Counted from the stretch's first letter, positions 26,019-38,198 are shown. The stretch: 64,000 nt of DNA from Phycomyces nitens (GCA_022702545.1 JAHRBC010000004.1:1302001-1366000), one strand, 5' to 3'. A program made the numbers and translations. The notes: generated by a model not told the origin, from the sequence alone.

Positions 26019-26655
26019 TACCTGACAATGGCCCAGCAATCCATACCAATGACATGTAAGCCTTTGAAAGTCCAAGTGATAGCAAGTAAGGGGTTCCTAT
26101 TGGCCCATATAAGTATTGACTCTGTATATTGATTATTATATTGATTACCATATGCCATCTCTACAGTCCCTGAGAGTAAATGTAATAAGATAAGACGGGT
26201 CAGTATACTGTCTGCACCATTAAAATATTCCCAAAGATACTTGCATGTGAATTGAAGGCTAAAGAAATAAAAGCAAACAATCTCTTGAGCAATTGTATCC
26301 GATAACGCGTCTTGTTTGAGGTTTAGATTCTATAAGAGTGTCCTTACCCTGCTAGACATATCGTTAAGAATAATATCTTCCACGTTGTACTTCGGCCTTT
26401 AATAAACGTAGATCCTCGGAAAGAATTGGAGTTTGAACGTTGCAACATTGGTTGATTGTCTTGATCATCCTCTTCATCACCATCATCATCATTAAGATCT
26501 TCCACTTCTTTATGTTTTGCGGCGTTTCCAATATCGAATGAGTCTCTTTCGTCAAAGGTATATGCTATAGGTAAAGGTTCAGGAGACTCCAGACTCTCTT
26601 TTCTATGGTCTGTACTTTGTGAAGAGTTATCGTCACTAATTCCAGGTCGAGCCAT
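24051..26655 (-). CDS. Sucrose/alpha-glucoside proton symporter (SUT/GPH-type, like S. pombe Sut1)
   Basis: A plasma-membrane sugar/H+ symporter of the plant-SUC-related fungal family, multi-exon, 12-helix type. The ATG at 26655 opens a hydrophilic acidic N-terminus (about 90 residues, including DLNDDDGDEEDDQDNQ), followed by the first helix (WKILFLTICLAG). The diagnostic loop motif after helix 2-3 reads QPIVGVVSDRCTSRWGRRRP. The FYSTTWVAEIYDQEAL block typical of SUT/alpha-glucoside carriers precedes a long central cytosolic loop rich in Ser/Glu/Asn (about 130 residues). The final helices include LLGIHNMYIVLPQFLVTFFS, and the protein ends YFSIRVR. Substrate could be sucrose, maltose or related glucosides; the sequence alone does not decide. 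Confidence 0.88.
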
Positions 26656-27110
26656 TTCGATGTAGAGCTACAAGGTTTCCTTGAGAAATGCATACACCAA
26701 AGGTTTTATACATACTTTAAATGGTATATTATGACGTCAAGTAAGAAATTGAACAAGCCCGGATTGTCTTTTGCCACTGTTAGCCGTTTGACTGTCTTAC
26801 AAAAGAACAAATGGTTAGCCTGCTAACGACAATCCCACGGCACCCAAGCATTTATTATTCAATTGGATGATATCAATCTTGTTTTCTAAAGTGCTTTCAA
26901 GATGTCTATCCAATTCAAAAGCACTGGTGTAATGGAGAATACACCTAAATATTCTATGGATATCCCAATATTCTTATCAGAACATTAAATCCGTCTTGCC
27001 AAATAATATTGATTACTTGAGACTATCACAGTACAAGTTCCAATCTCAATAATAAATGTACTGAGTATCAAGAAGTTTTGCAACTTTTTTATAGTTGCAA
27101 ACCTTTTTGA
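26656..27110. other. Intergenic, nothing recognised
   Basis: Spacer between the sugar transporter 5' end and the duplicated segment. It includes the presumed transporter promoter but no clear motif. Confidence 0.4.
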
Positions 27111-29480
27111 TTTATTATAGGAAATCAAATAATTTTTAATGGGAAGAGGTATTAAAATAAGGATTATGTTATTTCGGCAAGTATCCAATAATTGTAGCTG
27201 CAATTATGCATCCAATTGAAGCTATACATACAATAAATAATAATACAAGACCTAAAGTCTCATTTAAAATAGTATTAGACAAAACGAAAAGTATAAAAAG
27301 AATAACAGGGTTAAGAATCCAGGATAATACAAGCCATTCTGTTGTACTGTGAGCATTATAATCTGCCCAGATACCAATCAGCAACGATCCTATTATTCCT
27401 AAAATCATGGAGATCGTAGCAATTTCTTCATCATCATCAAAGCGAGGAACATCAATTGATTCAGTTAATTGATTACAATTCTCTTCAATCAATGCTGCTT
27501 TGATGGCTTCAGGCGATAGTTCTTGATAATCCTTGATACTAAATGACATGCTTTGCTTGTGTAGCATAAAGAGAGAAGTTGACTGAAGGACGGACATTGC
27601 GGTGTAAATAATAATTATGACCTTGGCCCATCGGTCTCCATCTATATCCATGCATTCAATCGTGGTAAAGAATAACTGCCCGATTGTGACAAATATTTCC
27701 ATATACGAGGTTTCATCCATGTTGTGAGCAGATTCAAGCTTGTCTATCGTATCCGTCGACAGGTAACGCACATTGCCTGGTTTTATTTGTCTTTGGTATT
27801 TGCATGTTGCTCCTGGACCAGTTATGGTTATTTCATCTGACAGGCAATAGGAGTCCTCCAAAGTTTTGTCTTCATTTTCAAAGCCGATAATTAGAAATCC
27901 ATTTAGAATGCAATGTTTTGTTTTCTTTGCTTTTTCAGGACCAAGAACATGCAAAAACGCTGCCAGATAAGCTGAATTGTCGTCTTTTCCAATATTTTTA
28001 TGTTCGGCCTTTTGATCATTGACAAGACGATCTCTTAGGCGGATTGTTCGGGAACGGAGCGTACATAATTCTGATGTCTTGGTGTTATTGTCTTTATCTT
28101 TCTCAGATTCTTGTACTGATTGGATACTCAAAAGCGACAGATCGGATGACTCTGTTTTGGGTATAGTTTTGCTGTCTTTATCTTCTTCTTCTTTGTCGTA
28201 ACCTTTTAACAGGGAGTTGTATGAAAAAATACCAAGAATTTTATCATCATAAAGTGCTTTAGACATAGACCCTACTGCAAGACCTATTCCACTGCAAGGA
28301 TACAAAAGAGCCAAAATGCGCCGAGGAATTGTGCCAAAACTAGTGACACCATTTCGAGGTCGCATCGTTAGGACGTGTGTCATGTAGCCAAACAGGACAG
28401 TTTTCAGGATTGAGACCACAGGTAGTTTACTGGTCGCTTGTGTATCTTCTTGCTGGATCGGTGGAGCATAGCATTTAGGTATAAATATTAATAATAAAAA
28501 GTACAAAATAAACGGTAATTTTTGTGGAAACATTATTCAAATAAGCTATAGAGAGATATAAAAATTATTTTTGCTTTGGGTGTTTTTACAAAGAGAGTGT
28601 AAAACTTGGTTATTAGCATTAATACTTATATATATATATTAACAAAGGTTTGATATAAGGCTGAGATGCTAAGCCAAATAATAATCTTGTTTAATCCGAG
28701 TATAAGTATGTTTTACCTTTCAAGCAACCATATAATAGCACTGAGGTCCAATACTTTTTCTTCGTACATATTTGATCTTTGTCCTACACACCCAAAATAC
28801 CATTCAAGATCTCTACAAAGCCTTTTATGCAGCATAATATGAAAGTTTTGAACTTTTTAGACATGTAGGCCCAAGATTTAGAAAATAAAACAGGATATTT
28901 GTATATGACAAGAAGAATAAAGGCTGGTGGATGTTATTTAAACTCTAAAATTTTAATATTTGTTTTGACTGAGATCAATCTGGAAACTGTACGCTATGAA
29001 TGACAGTATATCAATAAAATACAAAAATATATTTATTTTACTGATTTTTATGTAGATATTTATTGAATATAACAATAATTATTAATATTTCCCTTGAGTT
29101 GATCTGGAAAAATAAACTAAGAGCAAGAATAATACACAAAATCTATTTGTGCCATTTTTGACAGATTAGGTTATAGATGTCTTCAATAAATGGAATATGC
29201 CATAAAAACATCAGCCACTCTGAATACAAGCAGCTTGAGTAACGTTGTATTTTTATATATAAAAGTCTCGACCGATTTGCAAATACCAAGGCTCAGCAAG
29301 TCAAATAAAAACTTTAATGGTCAAACATTCAAAGAAGAAATGAAATGATCAATTAGACGGTATTATTGTGCTTCGAGACATGTTTATATCAAGCCTGTGT
29401 TTTGGAATACCAAAAAACATTATAAAAATACACTACTTGAAATATTCAGAATAGAATATTCAGTGCCTATAATGATATAT
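27111..29480. repeat. Segmental direct duplication, unit 1
   Basis: This roughly 2.4-kb unit and the one at 30695-33100 are similar along their whole length in the same orientation. They include the 3' untranslated region, a 1.36-kb gene, and about 900 bp of upstream non-coding DNA. The left border is marked by TTTATTA(T/C)AGGAAATCAAA in both copies. The right border is near a TTGAAATAT-containing segment at about 29440-29480 and 33058-33100. Identity is lower in the flanks than in the gene. Confidence 0.8.
27169..28533 (-). CDS. Secretory-pathway multi-pass membrane protein, duplicated copy A
   Basis: Intronless, 454 aa. A signal peptide is clear: basic start, hydrophobic core ILYFLLLIFIP, likely cut after KCYA. 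Next comes a membrane-associated block (VVSILKTVLFGYMTHVLTMR, then RRILALLYPCSGIGLAVGS), a charged Ser/Asp/Lys region at about 110-170, and AYLAAFLHVLGPEKAKKTKH. A central helix pair surrounds TIECMDIDGDRWAKV. Three to four C-terminal helices begin at ISMILGIIGSLLIGIWADYN and end IIAATIIGYLPK. The paralogue at 30751 shares this layout throughout. The R-x-R-N-G...RRI-A-L-YP-GI block is reminiscent of uncharacterised fungal membrane proteins, but I cannot name a function. Lack of introns is unusual among the neighbouring genes. Confidence 0.8.
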   Translation of the reverse strand: MFPQKLPFILYFLLLIFIPKCYAPPIQQEDTQATSKLPVVSILKTVLFGYMTHVLTMRPRNGVTSFGTIPRRILALLYPCSGIGLAVGSMSKALYDDKILGIFSYNSLLKGYDKEEEDKDSKTIPKTESSDLSLLSIQSVQESEKDKDNNTKTSELCTLRSRTIRLRDRLVNDQKAEHKNIGKDDNSAYLAAFLHVLGPEKAKKTKHCILNGFLIIGFENEDKTLEDSYCLSDEITITGPGATCKYQRQIKPGNVRYLSTDTIDKLESAHNMDETSYMEIFVTIGQLFFTTIECMDIDGDRWAKVIIIIYTAMSVLQSTSLFMLHKQSMSFSIKDYQELSPEAIKAALIEENCNQLTESIDVPRFDDDEEIATISMILGIIGSLLIGIWADYNAHSTTEWLVLSWILNPVILFILFVLSNTILNETLGLVLLFIVCIASIGCIIAATIIGYLPK

Positions 29481-30694
29481 ATGTGGTGCATTTAGCTTTA
29501 ACTATCGACTTTTGGATTTGTTTCAATTTCGTTTGATAAAACTCTGCAAGTAAAATAATGATACTTAAAATCCGGCATATTAGAAAATGTAATTATGATC
29601 TCTGCTATCTAATTGTTTCTTACTAGCATATCTTTAAAATACCAAGCCTTGTTTAAAGCTATTTCATTAAAAATGAATCTGTGAGATTCATTTATCAATA
29701 CCCTGAATATCTAACGCACGGTTTTGAATATTCTATAACTTTATTTTTGCAAAATTCTTAGGCTTTTGAAAAGTATGTAAAAAAGTTGATATCAAAGTCC
29801 GAATGCACCATACAACAAGATTTATCTAAGCGTTCGTGTATAAAGAACAATCGGAAAAAAAGCTCAAGATATGTTACTTTATGCCAAGAGTTCAAGATAG
29901 AGGAATTTAGCTGTGGTATTTAAAGCTTATAACTGTTGATGGTACGCCAAGTTAGCAAAAGTACATTGGTCTTTTAAAGCATAATTCCGTGCCCTGGTTT
30001 AAAAGTCTCGAGTAAAGGAAGCATAGATGACTTCTTTTCCAAAAATATAATCCACCCTTTCATAAAAATATGTTGGCTGAAGAGTACAAAAACAAGGTAA
30101 CTCTTTCTGCTATATGACATGACCAACCAGCAGCTCTGATCTGAACCCAATAGAAAACATGTGGTCCTATCTGGAACATAAGCTGAGAGTCGGGAAAGTG
30201 AAGCCCACAAATAAACACACTCTTTGGCTTGTGCACTACGAAAAGAATGAAAAAAAGTTATCTAAACTAGTTGTAGAATTCCACTATATATCAATGCCAA
30301 ATTGGATTCAAGACCTCAATATATAATAAATCTCATGCTCACTACTAAACTCTCAAATAAATTATATTTATATATATACATATATATTATATCACTTATA
30401 ATTTCTACAGTCTTTTATATATAATTTATTCTGATGAAAATATGTAAAGAAGGTGTGTATTTTAATTGAAAAATCTCATGATTCTAAAAAATCTAATGAA
30501 TTAGTTTAGATCAGTATATGTTTTTTCAGTATTTTATTGATCGGCCATCACACAAGGCGTGCTGCTTCTGCATTGTCATTAGAATAGACTTGGATGAAAG
30601 ATATGGAGATAAAATTTAACAATATAAGATGATAAAGAAAATAAAAGAGAAATGACTGTATATAAGAACATCTTGACATTTTATAAAAATGTTT
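28534..30694. other. Non-coding flank and spacer between the two duplicated genes
   Basis: Positions 28534 to about 29480 are the upstream part of duplication unit 1, with TATA-like AT runs near 28556 and 28628. From about 29480 to 30694 is unique spacer containing a Tc1 transposase remnant (listed separately). No other gene is visible. Confidence 0.5.
29900..30330 (+). pseudogene. Tc1/mariner transposase C-terminal remnant
   Basis: On the plus strand the frame around 30120-30210 reads PTSSSDLNPIENMWSYLEHK, the DDE-domain signature with its final glutamate, and continues for about 40 codons. Upstream sequence is full of stops. The fragment lies in the spacer between two duplicated genes, so the duplication may have been interrupted by, or associated with, the insertion. 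Confidence 0.75.
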
Positions 30695-33100
30695 ATTTAT
30701 TACAGGAAATCAAAGAATTTTTAATAGAGAGTATTAAAATAAAGGTTTTGTTATTTTGGCAAGTAACCAATAATTGTAGCTGCAATTAGACATCCAATTG
30801 AAGCAATAGATAAAAGAATGAGTGCTATAGTTGAAATACAATCGTTGAAGCCATTTTCAGTCCAAATAACCAAAATGAGAACAACAGGAATAGGACTAAG
30901 AATCCAGGATAATACAAGCCATTGTGTTGTACTGTGAGCATTATAATCTGCCCAGATACCAATCAGCAACGACGCTATTATTCCTAGAAACATGGAAATC
31001 ATAGCAATAGATGTATCATCAAAGTCAGGAACATCAATTGATTCAGCCAATTGTTTACAATCCTCTTCAATCAAGGCTGCTTTGGTGGCTTCAGGAGACA
31101 ATTCTTGATCATCCTTGATACTAAATGATATGCTTTGCTTGTGCAAAATAAAGAGAGAAGTTGCCTGAAGAATTGACATTACGGTGTAGATAATAGTGAT
31201 AACCTTGGCCCATCGGTCTCCATCTATATCCATGCATTCAATCGTGGTAAAGAATAACTGCCCGAGTGTGATACATATTTCAATATACGAGGTTTCATCT
31301 ATGGTGTGAGCTGATTCAAGCTTGTCTATCATATCTGTTGACAGGTACCGCACATTGCCTAGCATGATTTGTCTTTGGTATTTACATGCTGCTCCTGGAC
31401 CATTGATGGGTTTTTCATCTGACAGGCAAAAAAGTTCCTCCTCCAAAGTTTTGGTTCCAAATTCATAGCCAATAAATAGAGATCCATTTAGAATACAATG
31501 CTTTGTTTTCTTTGCTTTTTCAGGACCAAGAACATGCAAAAAGGCCGCCAGATAAGCTGAATTGTCGTCTTCAATATTTATATGTTTTGCCTTTTGGTCA
31601 GTGACAAGACGATCTCTTAGGCGGATAGCTTGGGAACGGAGCGTATATAATTCTGATGTCTTGGTGTTATTGTCTTTATCTTTCTCGGATTCTTGTACTG
31701 ATGGGATACTCAAAATCGACAGATCGGATGACTCTGTTTTGAGTGTAGTTTGGCAGTCTTCTTCTCTGTCGTAACCTTTTAACAGGGAATTGTACTGGAA
31801 AATACCAAGAATCTCATCTCCGTAAATTGCTTTGTGCATAGATCCTACTGCAGTACCTATTCCACTGCAAGGATAAATCAGGGCCCCGATGCGCCGAGAA
31901 ATTGTGTCAAAACTAGTGGTACCATTTCGAGGTCGAATTGTTAGGACGTGTGTCATGTAGCCTAATATGACAGTTTTCAGGATTGAGACCACAGGTAGTT
32001 TACTGGTCGCTTGTGTATCTTCTTGCTGGATAGGTGGAGCATAGCATTTAGTTACAAATATTAATAATAAAAAGTACAAAATAAACTGTAAATTTTGTAG
32101 AAACATTATTCAAATAAGCTATAGAGAGAGAGATAAGAATTATTTTTGTTTTAGGTATTTTTAAAACGAGAGCGTAAGACTTGGTTATTAAAAATACTAC
32201 TTATATACTTTTTTCAGCAGAGGCTTGATATAAGGTTGAGTTGCTGAGCCAAATAATAATGTTTTATTTAATCCAAGTATACATCATTTGCACCTTTCAA
32301 GCAACCATACGATATCACTGAGGACCAATAATTTTTCTTCTTGCATATTTGATCTTTGTCTTACATACTCAAAAGACCATTCAAGATCTCTACAAAGCCT
32401 TTTTTACAATATTAAATGAAAAATTTGAAAATTTTAGACATTTCTTTTGAAAAAAAAAGGCCTCGCATTCTTTATCAATTTAAAGATATGTCAACCCAAA
32501 GTTGATAAAACAAAACGGTGTGTGTCTATATGGCAAGAAGAATAAAGGCTGCTGTATGTTATTTAAACTCCAAATTCAATATTTATTTCGACTGATATCA
32601 ATCTGAAAACTGAACGCTGTGGATGGCAGTAGATCAATAAAATACAAAAACATATGTATTTTACAGATTTCCATGTAAATATTTACTGAATGTAACAATA
32701 ATCATTAACATTTTCCTTGAGTTGATCTGGAAAACTAAACTAATAGCAATAATAATAGCCAAAATCTATTTGTATCATTTTTGCAGAGCAGGATATACAT
32801 ATCTTCAATAAATGGAATATGTCGTAAAAACATCAGCCATTCTGAATATAAGCTGTTTGAGTAACGTTCCATTTATATAGACACAGAGGGACTTACAAGT
32901 AAAATACCAAGCCTCATCAATTCAAATAAAAAGGTTTAATAGTCAAAAAACCAATGAAGCAATGGGCTGATTAATTAGATGGTATTATTATGTTTCAATA
33001 CATAGTTTGGTATCAAGCCTGTGTTTTTGAATATCAAAACCCATTTTAAAAAGACACTGCTTGAAATATCTGGAATAGAATATTCGGTACTTATGATGAT
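30695..33100. repeat. Segmental direct duplication, unit 2
   Basis: The partner of 27111-29480, in the same orientation and collinear, including shared upstream non-coding sequence. Small indels distinguish the two, for example a longer GA run upstream of the gene here. Confidence 0.8.
30751..32106 (-). CDS. Secretory-pathway multi-pass membrane protein, duplicated copy B
   Basis: Intronless, 451 aa, collinear with copy A. It starts MFLQNLQFILYFLLLIFVTK and keeps the likely cleavage after KCYA. It retains the GYMTHVLTIRPRNG block, the charged mid-region (slightly shorter, with an EDKDSK-type stretch lost), LHVLGPEKAKKTKHCILNG, TIECMDIDGDRWAKV and LLIGIWADYNAHSTT. It diverges most in the last transmembrane segment, between IPVVLILVIW and IIGYLPK. 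Both copies keep an open frame while third-position and loop differences accumulate. That points to selection on both proteins, which is an inference not tested here. Function unknown. Confidence 0.8.
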   Translation of the reverse strand: MFLQNLQFILYFLLLIFVTKCYAPPIQQEDTQATSKLPVVSILKTVILGYMTHVLTIRPRNGTTSFDTISRRIGALIYPCSGIGTAVGSMHKAIYGDEILGIFQYNSLLKGYDREEDCQTTLKTESSDLSILSIPSVQESEKDKDNNTKTSELYTLRSQAIRLRDRLVTDQKAKHINIEDDNSAYLAAFLHVLGPEKAKKTKHCILNGSLFIGYEFGTKTLEEELFCLSDEKPINGPGAACKYQRQIMLGNVRYLSTDMIDKLESAHTIDETSYIEICITLGQLFFTTIECMDIDGDRWAKVITIIYTVMSILQATSLFILHKQSISFSIKDDQELSPEATKAALIEEDCKQLAESIDVPDFDDTSIAMISMFLGIIASLLIGIWADYNAHSTTQWLVLSWILSPIPVVLILVIWTENGFNDCISTIALILLSIASIGCLIAATIIGYLPK

Positions 33101-33385
33101 ACATATAGCTACTAACAACATTCTACTTTACATGCGTTAATAAATATTCATTAAAAAAACGTTATAGAATACAAGGATTCTAGTACATGTTTTTCTAGAA
33201 TATTTTTGTCTCTGGGAAACACGCAATATATTTTAAATAGTCAGCTCTCATCAGACCCAAAAGGCAAAAGTACAAGCTACTGTTGATTTATGAGTATCAA
33301 CAAATGCTATTTTCTAGTCAATTGGAACCACAAAGCACCAAATATACATGTGAGATCAATATATTTAATATATTATTATTATTGT
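32107..33385. other. Upstream flank of copy B and intergenic spacer
   Basis: Up to about 33100 this is the non-coding flank shared with copy A. The remaining part has no recognised feature. Confidence 0.5.
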
Positions 33386-35229
33386 CTATGGGTTTGAGAT
33401 GGGTTCTGTTACTGGTTGAAATCCTACTGGTTTTTCTGCTCCTTTTGCAATTTCTTTGGTAAATCCGAGCACCTTGTAGATACGTCCCATCTGTTCCGGA
33501 TCCAATAGACGAGTGAAGCCTTGGATGATATTCTTTCGGCTTTCTTTTGTTTTTGCATTTGCCAACAACATCTGCATGCGTGCCTGAATACCAAGAGACT
33601 GGAGGAAGAAAGACTGAGTTACGGGGCCATGAGGAGTGACATCTATGGTTTTTTTTTTAAAGAATAAGTACAATTTTGTTAACAAATCAGCTTGATCACT
33701 CACCAGAGTTCTTTTGAATTGCCTCTCTTAAAAATTCAAAATCAACATCGACACTAAGATCTGCACTGCCAGGATTGCTCATAGGATGAACAAATTTGTG
33801 TTGACGGATGGCCTATACAGTCATACAGTTAATAATGTACAACACGCCTACTAGTTAAAAGTACTAACACGAAGCGTATCACCCTGTACGTGGTCTTGTC
33901 CATAGTCAATAGCCAGTCCTGCACCACCGTTGCGATCAATAAGCTTGGCCATCTTGGTCATTACATCCCAACTGTCAGGTGAAATTTCGACACGATCTCC
34001 TTCTTTGCAATTAGCAAACCGCGTAGGTTCTTGGTCCATAAATGCTTTGCTTGCAGTAGTAGGCCTTGGAGATCTTACTAGGCGAAAGTTGTATGGTCTG
34101 CCATTTATAAATAAATTAAGTGAGACGATCGATTTATTTATATGGCTCATCCTGTCTTACGTTTCATCTGTATCATCCAAATCGACTAGCATTTCTCTCC
34201 ATCCTTCAGAGGTTTTCTATCGTTTTAAATTAGATCCCAACTATACAAGAATAACGGTCTTACCTCGAAACTGTGAACTGGAAGAGCATCAAAGAACTCG
34301 TGTGCCATAATCATTGACCATTGTTCTACATGTTTTGCAAAATGTCAATATCAAATTGACCAAAAGAGACATTAGTTATTGCTTACCAGGTACAAATTCA
34401 ATGCCATCGTGCCATGAAACAGTGATACCATCTGGACGAGTAATTGATTCCAGGGCTGTATTTGCGGCATCTTCCTTTTCTCTGACTACATCTTCATCCT
34501 TTGATCCTTCTACAAGAGCAGCACGCTGCATCTTGCGCAGGCCAGGACTTGCTTCCACCAAATGAATACCAGTCAATGTCTTGTAGAAATAAGGGAATCT
34601 TTCCAATGCCTAGTATGAAAACCAATTAAAACTTATTTACATTAAAATACTTGAAAGAAGAATACTGACCCTCAGCATATCCTTCATCAGTGTACCCCTG
34701 CCTGGTCCAAATTCAATGATTTGGGTTTTGGCAGGTCGACCAAGACGCATCCACTCTGTCAAGTACCAAATGCCAGAAAGCTTAATAGAATATTTTTTAA
34801 AGAAAATATTTATATATATTGTCAAGTGGTCTGTGTAGCGGATATTCCATTGTTATCACTGTTTACCTCGCCAAACATTTGGCTGATCTCGGGCGAAGTA
34901 ATAAAATCACCCTTTGTGCCAAATACATCATTGTGCATGTAGTACCCACTCAGGGGATTCACAAGTACTTGACGCATGTAATGAGACACGGTCAATGGAC
35001 CAGCGAGCTGAACAAGAGGATCGTATTTTAAAATTCATTTTCATAATGAGCTAATCAAACTAACCCTAATTGCATCGTAGAGATGTTTAGGAAGAGGCTC
35101 TAATGGCTCCTTTTGTAGTTTTGGTGTTGAGGGTGCTTGGGTTGTATAAAAAGTCGACCCACTAGATCTACCAAACAATGTTGCTGCCGAACGAGAGTTT
35201 AGGCACAAGGGCCGCAAAATACGCAACAT
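33386..35229 (-). CDS. NDUFAF7: Mitochondrial protein arginine methyltransferase NDUFAF7 (complex I assembly, MidA family)
   Basis: SAM-dependent enzyme that dimethylates an arginine of the complex I core subunit NDUFS2 during assembly. The N-terminus MLRILRPLCLNSRSAATLFG is a basic mitochondrial presequence. Family blocks follow in order: LAGPLTVSHYMRQVLVNPLS, GYYMHNDVFGTKGDFITSPE, ISQMFGE, IIEFGPGRGTLMKDMLR (SAM motif), IHLVEASPGLRKMQ, WSMIMAHEFFDALPVHSFE, and a C-terminal DYGQDHVQGDTLR block. The gene has about eight short introns and ends at 33386. Presence implies a proton-pumping complex I, as expected outside yeasts that lost it. Confidence 0.93.
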
Positions 35230-35437
35230 GGTAAAGAGTCTGTCAAAAGAAGCACAGCTTGTTGACCGTTTTGTTTATTTTCTCTCCGCCAAACAACCCG
35301 CCCCTCTCCCTCTCTCTATATTTTTTATTATTTTTTTACGCAGTCAATTGAAAGGTATTTTGGTTAAAGATGTGTTATACTGCTACTAGATTTTGGATTG
35401 GTACCAGGCCAGTTTGCAAATGTAATGTATCATGTTT

Positions 35438-37824
35438 TTAACGGGAATTGTGTGTGTTGATGTGTTGTTTCTTGTTTTGGTGGCCAGCATTTTCGTTTGA
35501 GTCTTCACGAGGGCGTTTCTTGATGGGAGAAAAGCTTGGAGGAATAGGAATACCGATATCTATCAAAGGAGTCGTAAGGTGGGGTTGTTGTTGTTGGATG
35601 ATCCAAGAGGTCTTACCATCATAGCTGGATCCTCCCGAGGCAACAAAGTCAGATTTAGGGTCTTTGGATTCAGAACCAGGCTTTCCATCCTTTTCTTTCT
35701 TGGAATCCTCCATTTCCTTCCATTGCTTAAAGGTAAGAATCTCAATCTTGCTTGCTTCTTTGGTAATTCCACTCGCAGTTCCATCTGCTTCCCGACTTCC
35801 TCCAGGCAAAAACTCGCGCACACGGTCTTCTCCAAGAGGCCCAAGTTTTACGAGCTCAACCTTGTTGTCATGTCTGATATTGAGCCATGCGTTGTTATCG
35901 GGTGTCCAGGTAACATGAGCAGGCTGGAGTTCAGGATACAGCTGCTCGATACCAGAGAATGACAGTTCGCTTGGGACATTGTTGAGGAAGAAACGGTTGG
36001 GGTGGTCGATGGGTTCTAATATAGACGACTTGGTATCTCTGGTACATCACATCTAGCCACACTTACCGAATACTTCGACTCCTTTGAGGTCCATGTACAG
36101 AAGATCAGAGCGCATCAAGAATAGTTTGTTGTAATATGGCAAGAGCGATTTGTCCATGAATGTATTGTCATTTTTTGAGTCTTGCTTGTCTGTATCTTCA
36201 GAGTCTAATTCATCTTCATTTTCTAATCTCTCTCTTTCTCGCTCATGAATATAGTAGACGAAGCCAAGATATATAACACCAGTCATGTATGCATCATAGC
36301 CTGCTTCATGGGCTAATTTTGCAGCACCTTCCTCATTATAGCTACCATAACCCTTTGCCAGAGCTATAGACAAAGAAACCAAAAATATAAATTTTTAAAA
36401 AAAAGAAAAAAGATATTATCACTTACTAACTTTCGGTCCACCGTCCTTAATTTCCTCTTCTACTGTGTTGTATAGAGAGGCCAGAACAGAGCTATTGAAG
36501 CATTGCTATAGATATAGATATACAAAGGTTAAACACTATTGGCCATTGGATTATATCAACAACTTGCCTTTAAGTCTGGGTGGAATTCCGCCATATACTT
36601 TGTATCCACAACCCTATTCAATTGTTCATCAACACACAACCAAACACACACAACCAAACACCTACGTTTCCCACATATCATTTAAAATTGACTTGAAATC
36701 CCCAACATCCTGTGGGAGATATCTCCAAAATTGATCCACAGTATGGAATAAGTCAAATACAGCATTGTGAGCAACAACCGGGCATTTGACATCCTTGATT
36801 GCCTCAATCACGTTACGGAAGTTTAACAAAGGAGACTATTTACACGCACATATTAATACCCATGTCTACCTAGACATTCATATCTTACCAGAGCCCGCTG
36901 TCGCCGCTGTCGTTCTTCTGAAGTGATCTTTGAGATTTCCATATTCTTGGTGTCTCTATGAGTAGCCTGGAGAAAGGAATTGTACTCTCTGTATAAAATG
37001 TCAGTTAAAAAAAAACTAGATATTAATTATACATACGCTCTAGCCATTTCTTGATACACCAGTTTTCTGTGGACAGGCTTGTGGACATTGACGACGAGCG
37101 GTTTATTAGAGCTATTCTGCAGCCACTTTGCGAGATTACGCCTGTAAAACTATTTGTTAATGATATGGATCCTCAAAGATTTCTGAAAATATCACCTCAG
37201 TAAGTCCAAGAATGCAATGTTTCCTGGGTGAGTGGATTCCTCTAAAGACCAATAAACAATCTATTAATTACTTTGCAGAATATCCAATGCAAACAAGTGA
37301 CATACTCCCTTGATGGATGTGTCGATGAGCAAGTGTAGTGCCCGAAGAAGACTGAACAGCTGATTCTTCTTCTGAGAAATTGTAAAAAGGTATTCCACCA
37401 TCAATGAGTTTGTTGAAATCAAACTTGTTGGATCTCAAGAACGAAAGACTGCTTGCGCTACAAGAAAATGTACGACGGGCCTGAAGGTCATTTGTGTCGC
37501 AACCAAAGACGTAGAAATTGAAAGGTTTGGCAATGTATCCGTCTTTTGACTTTTTGAATGCGCAGACACCGTATTGTACAATGGTATAGTCTCGAACACA
37601 TTGAGCAAGTTTATCGTAGCGTTGCTGCATGTTATCGAATTGTTGGAATATAACACCAGGAGGTGTTAGGCCTGGAGCGCTTCGATTAGATGTAGATCAA
37701 CAATTGTACATACAATTCAAAAACTACCAGTGAATTCTGTGTCGATTGAAATGAAATCTGCATCTGATATGGCTTCTTTAAATATTGGGAATAGCTCTTC
37801 AAAGTTCTGCTTGAGTACTTCCAT
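35438..37824 (-). CDS. PARN: Poly(A)-specific ribonuclease PARN (CAF1/DEDD family deadenylase)
   Basis: A 3'-5' exonuclease that shortens mRNA poly(A) tails and trims some non-coding RNAs. The start at 37824 (MEVLKQNFEELFPIFKEAIS) matches the PARN N-terminus, and the first catalytic pair DxE is in FISIDTEFTG. Further landmarks are VRDYTIVQYGVCAF, the SLSFLRSNKFDFNKLIDGGI region, the second DEDD block VVAHNAVFDLFHTVDQFW, and the third block AHEAGYDAYMTGVIY. All four acidic residues and the associated His are therefore visible. The C-terminus carries a likely nuclear signal (KKRPRED) and a polar tail. About eight short introns. Longer ORF starts upstream of 37824 lack the conserved beginning, so I rejected them. 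Confidence 0.92.
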
Positions 37825-38198
37825 ATTAACTATGATAAAAGTTGGATAGAGCTTAAAATGCTGTGATGCCTTTAAATAGGAATCCAAAGACTGCTTTTCA
37901 TCCCAGACCAAGCCTTTTCAACACATAACATATACACAGGTGTGTATAATATAAGATGGCTTGCATTAACATACCCTTAACACGCCATGCTCTGCTATTT
38001 ATTATCACCTCGATGGGTTATATTAAAAAGTATTGGACATTTAAAAAGAAATAAAAATATAAAAAAAAGGGGAAACATTTCATCATTTGGATTGTATATC
38101 TTTTTTGTATAATAAGATGAGAGTATGTTGTAAATGTGTTTGTGTCGTAAGGGCCGTCCTTTTTTGAGGGAGGGAGGGAGGGGGAGTAATATTCCATA
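37825..38198. other. Intergenic spacer PARN to H2A.Z
   Basis: The PARN promoter side and the H2A.Z 3' side share this spacer. It has a GGGA-rich run at about 38168-38184 and poly-A/T runs. No gene is visible. Confidence 0.4.
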
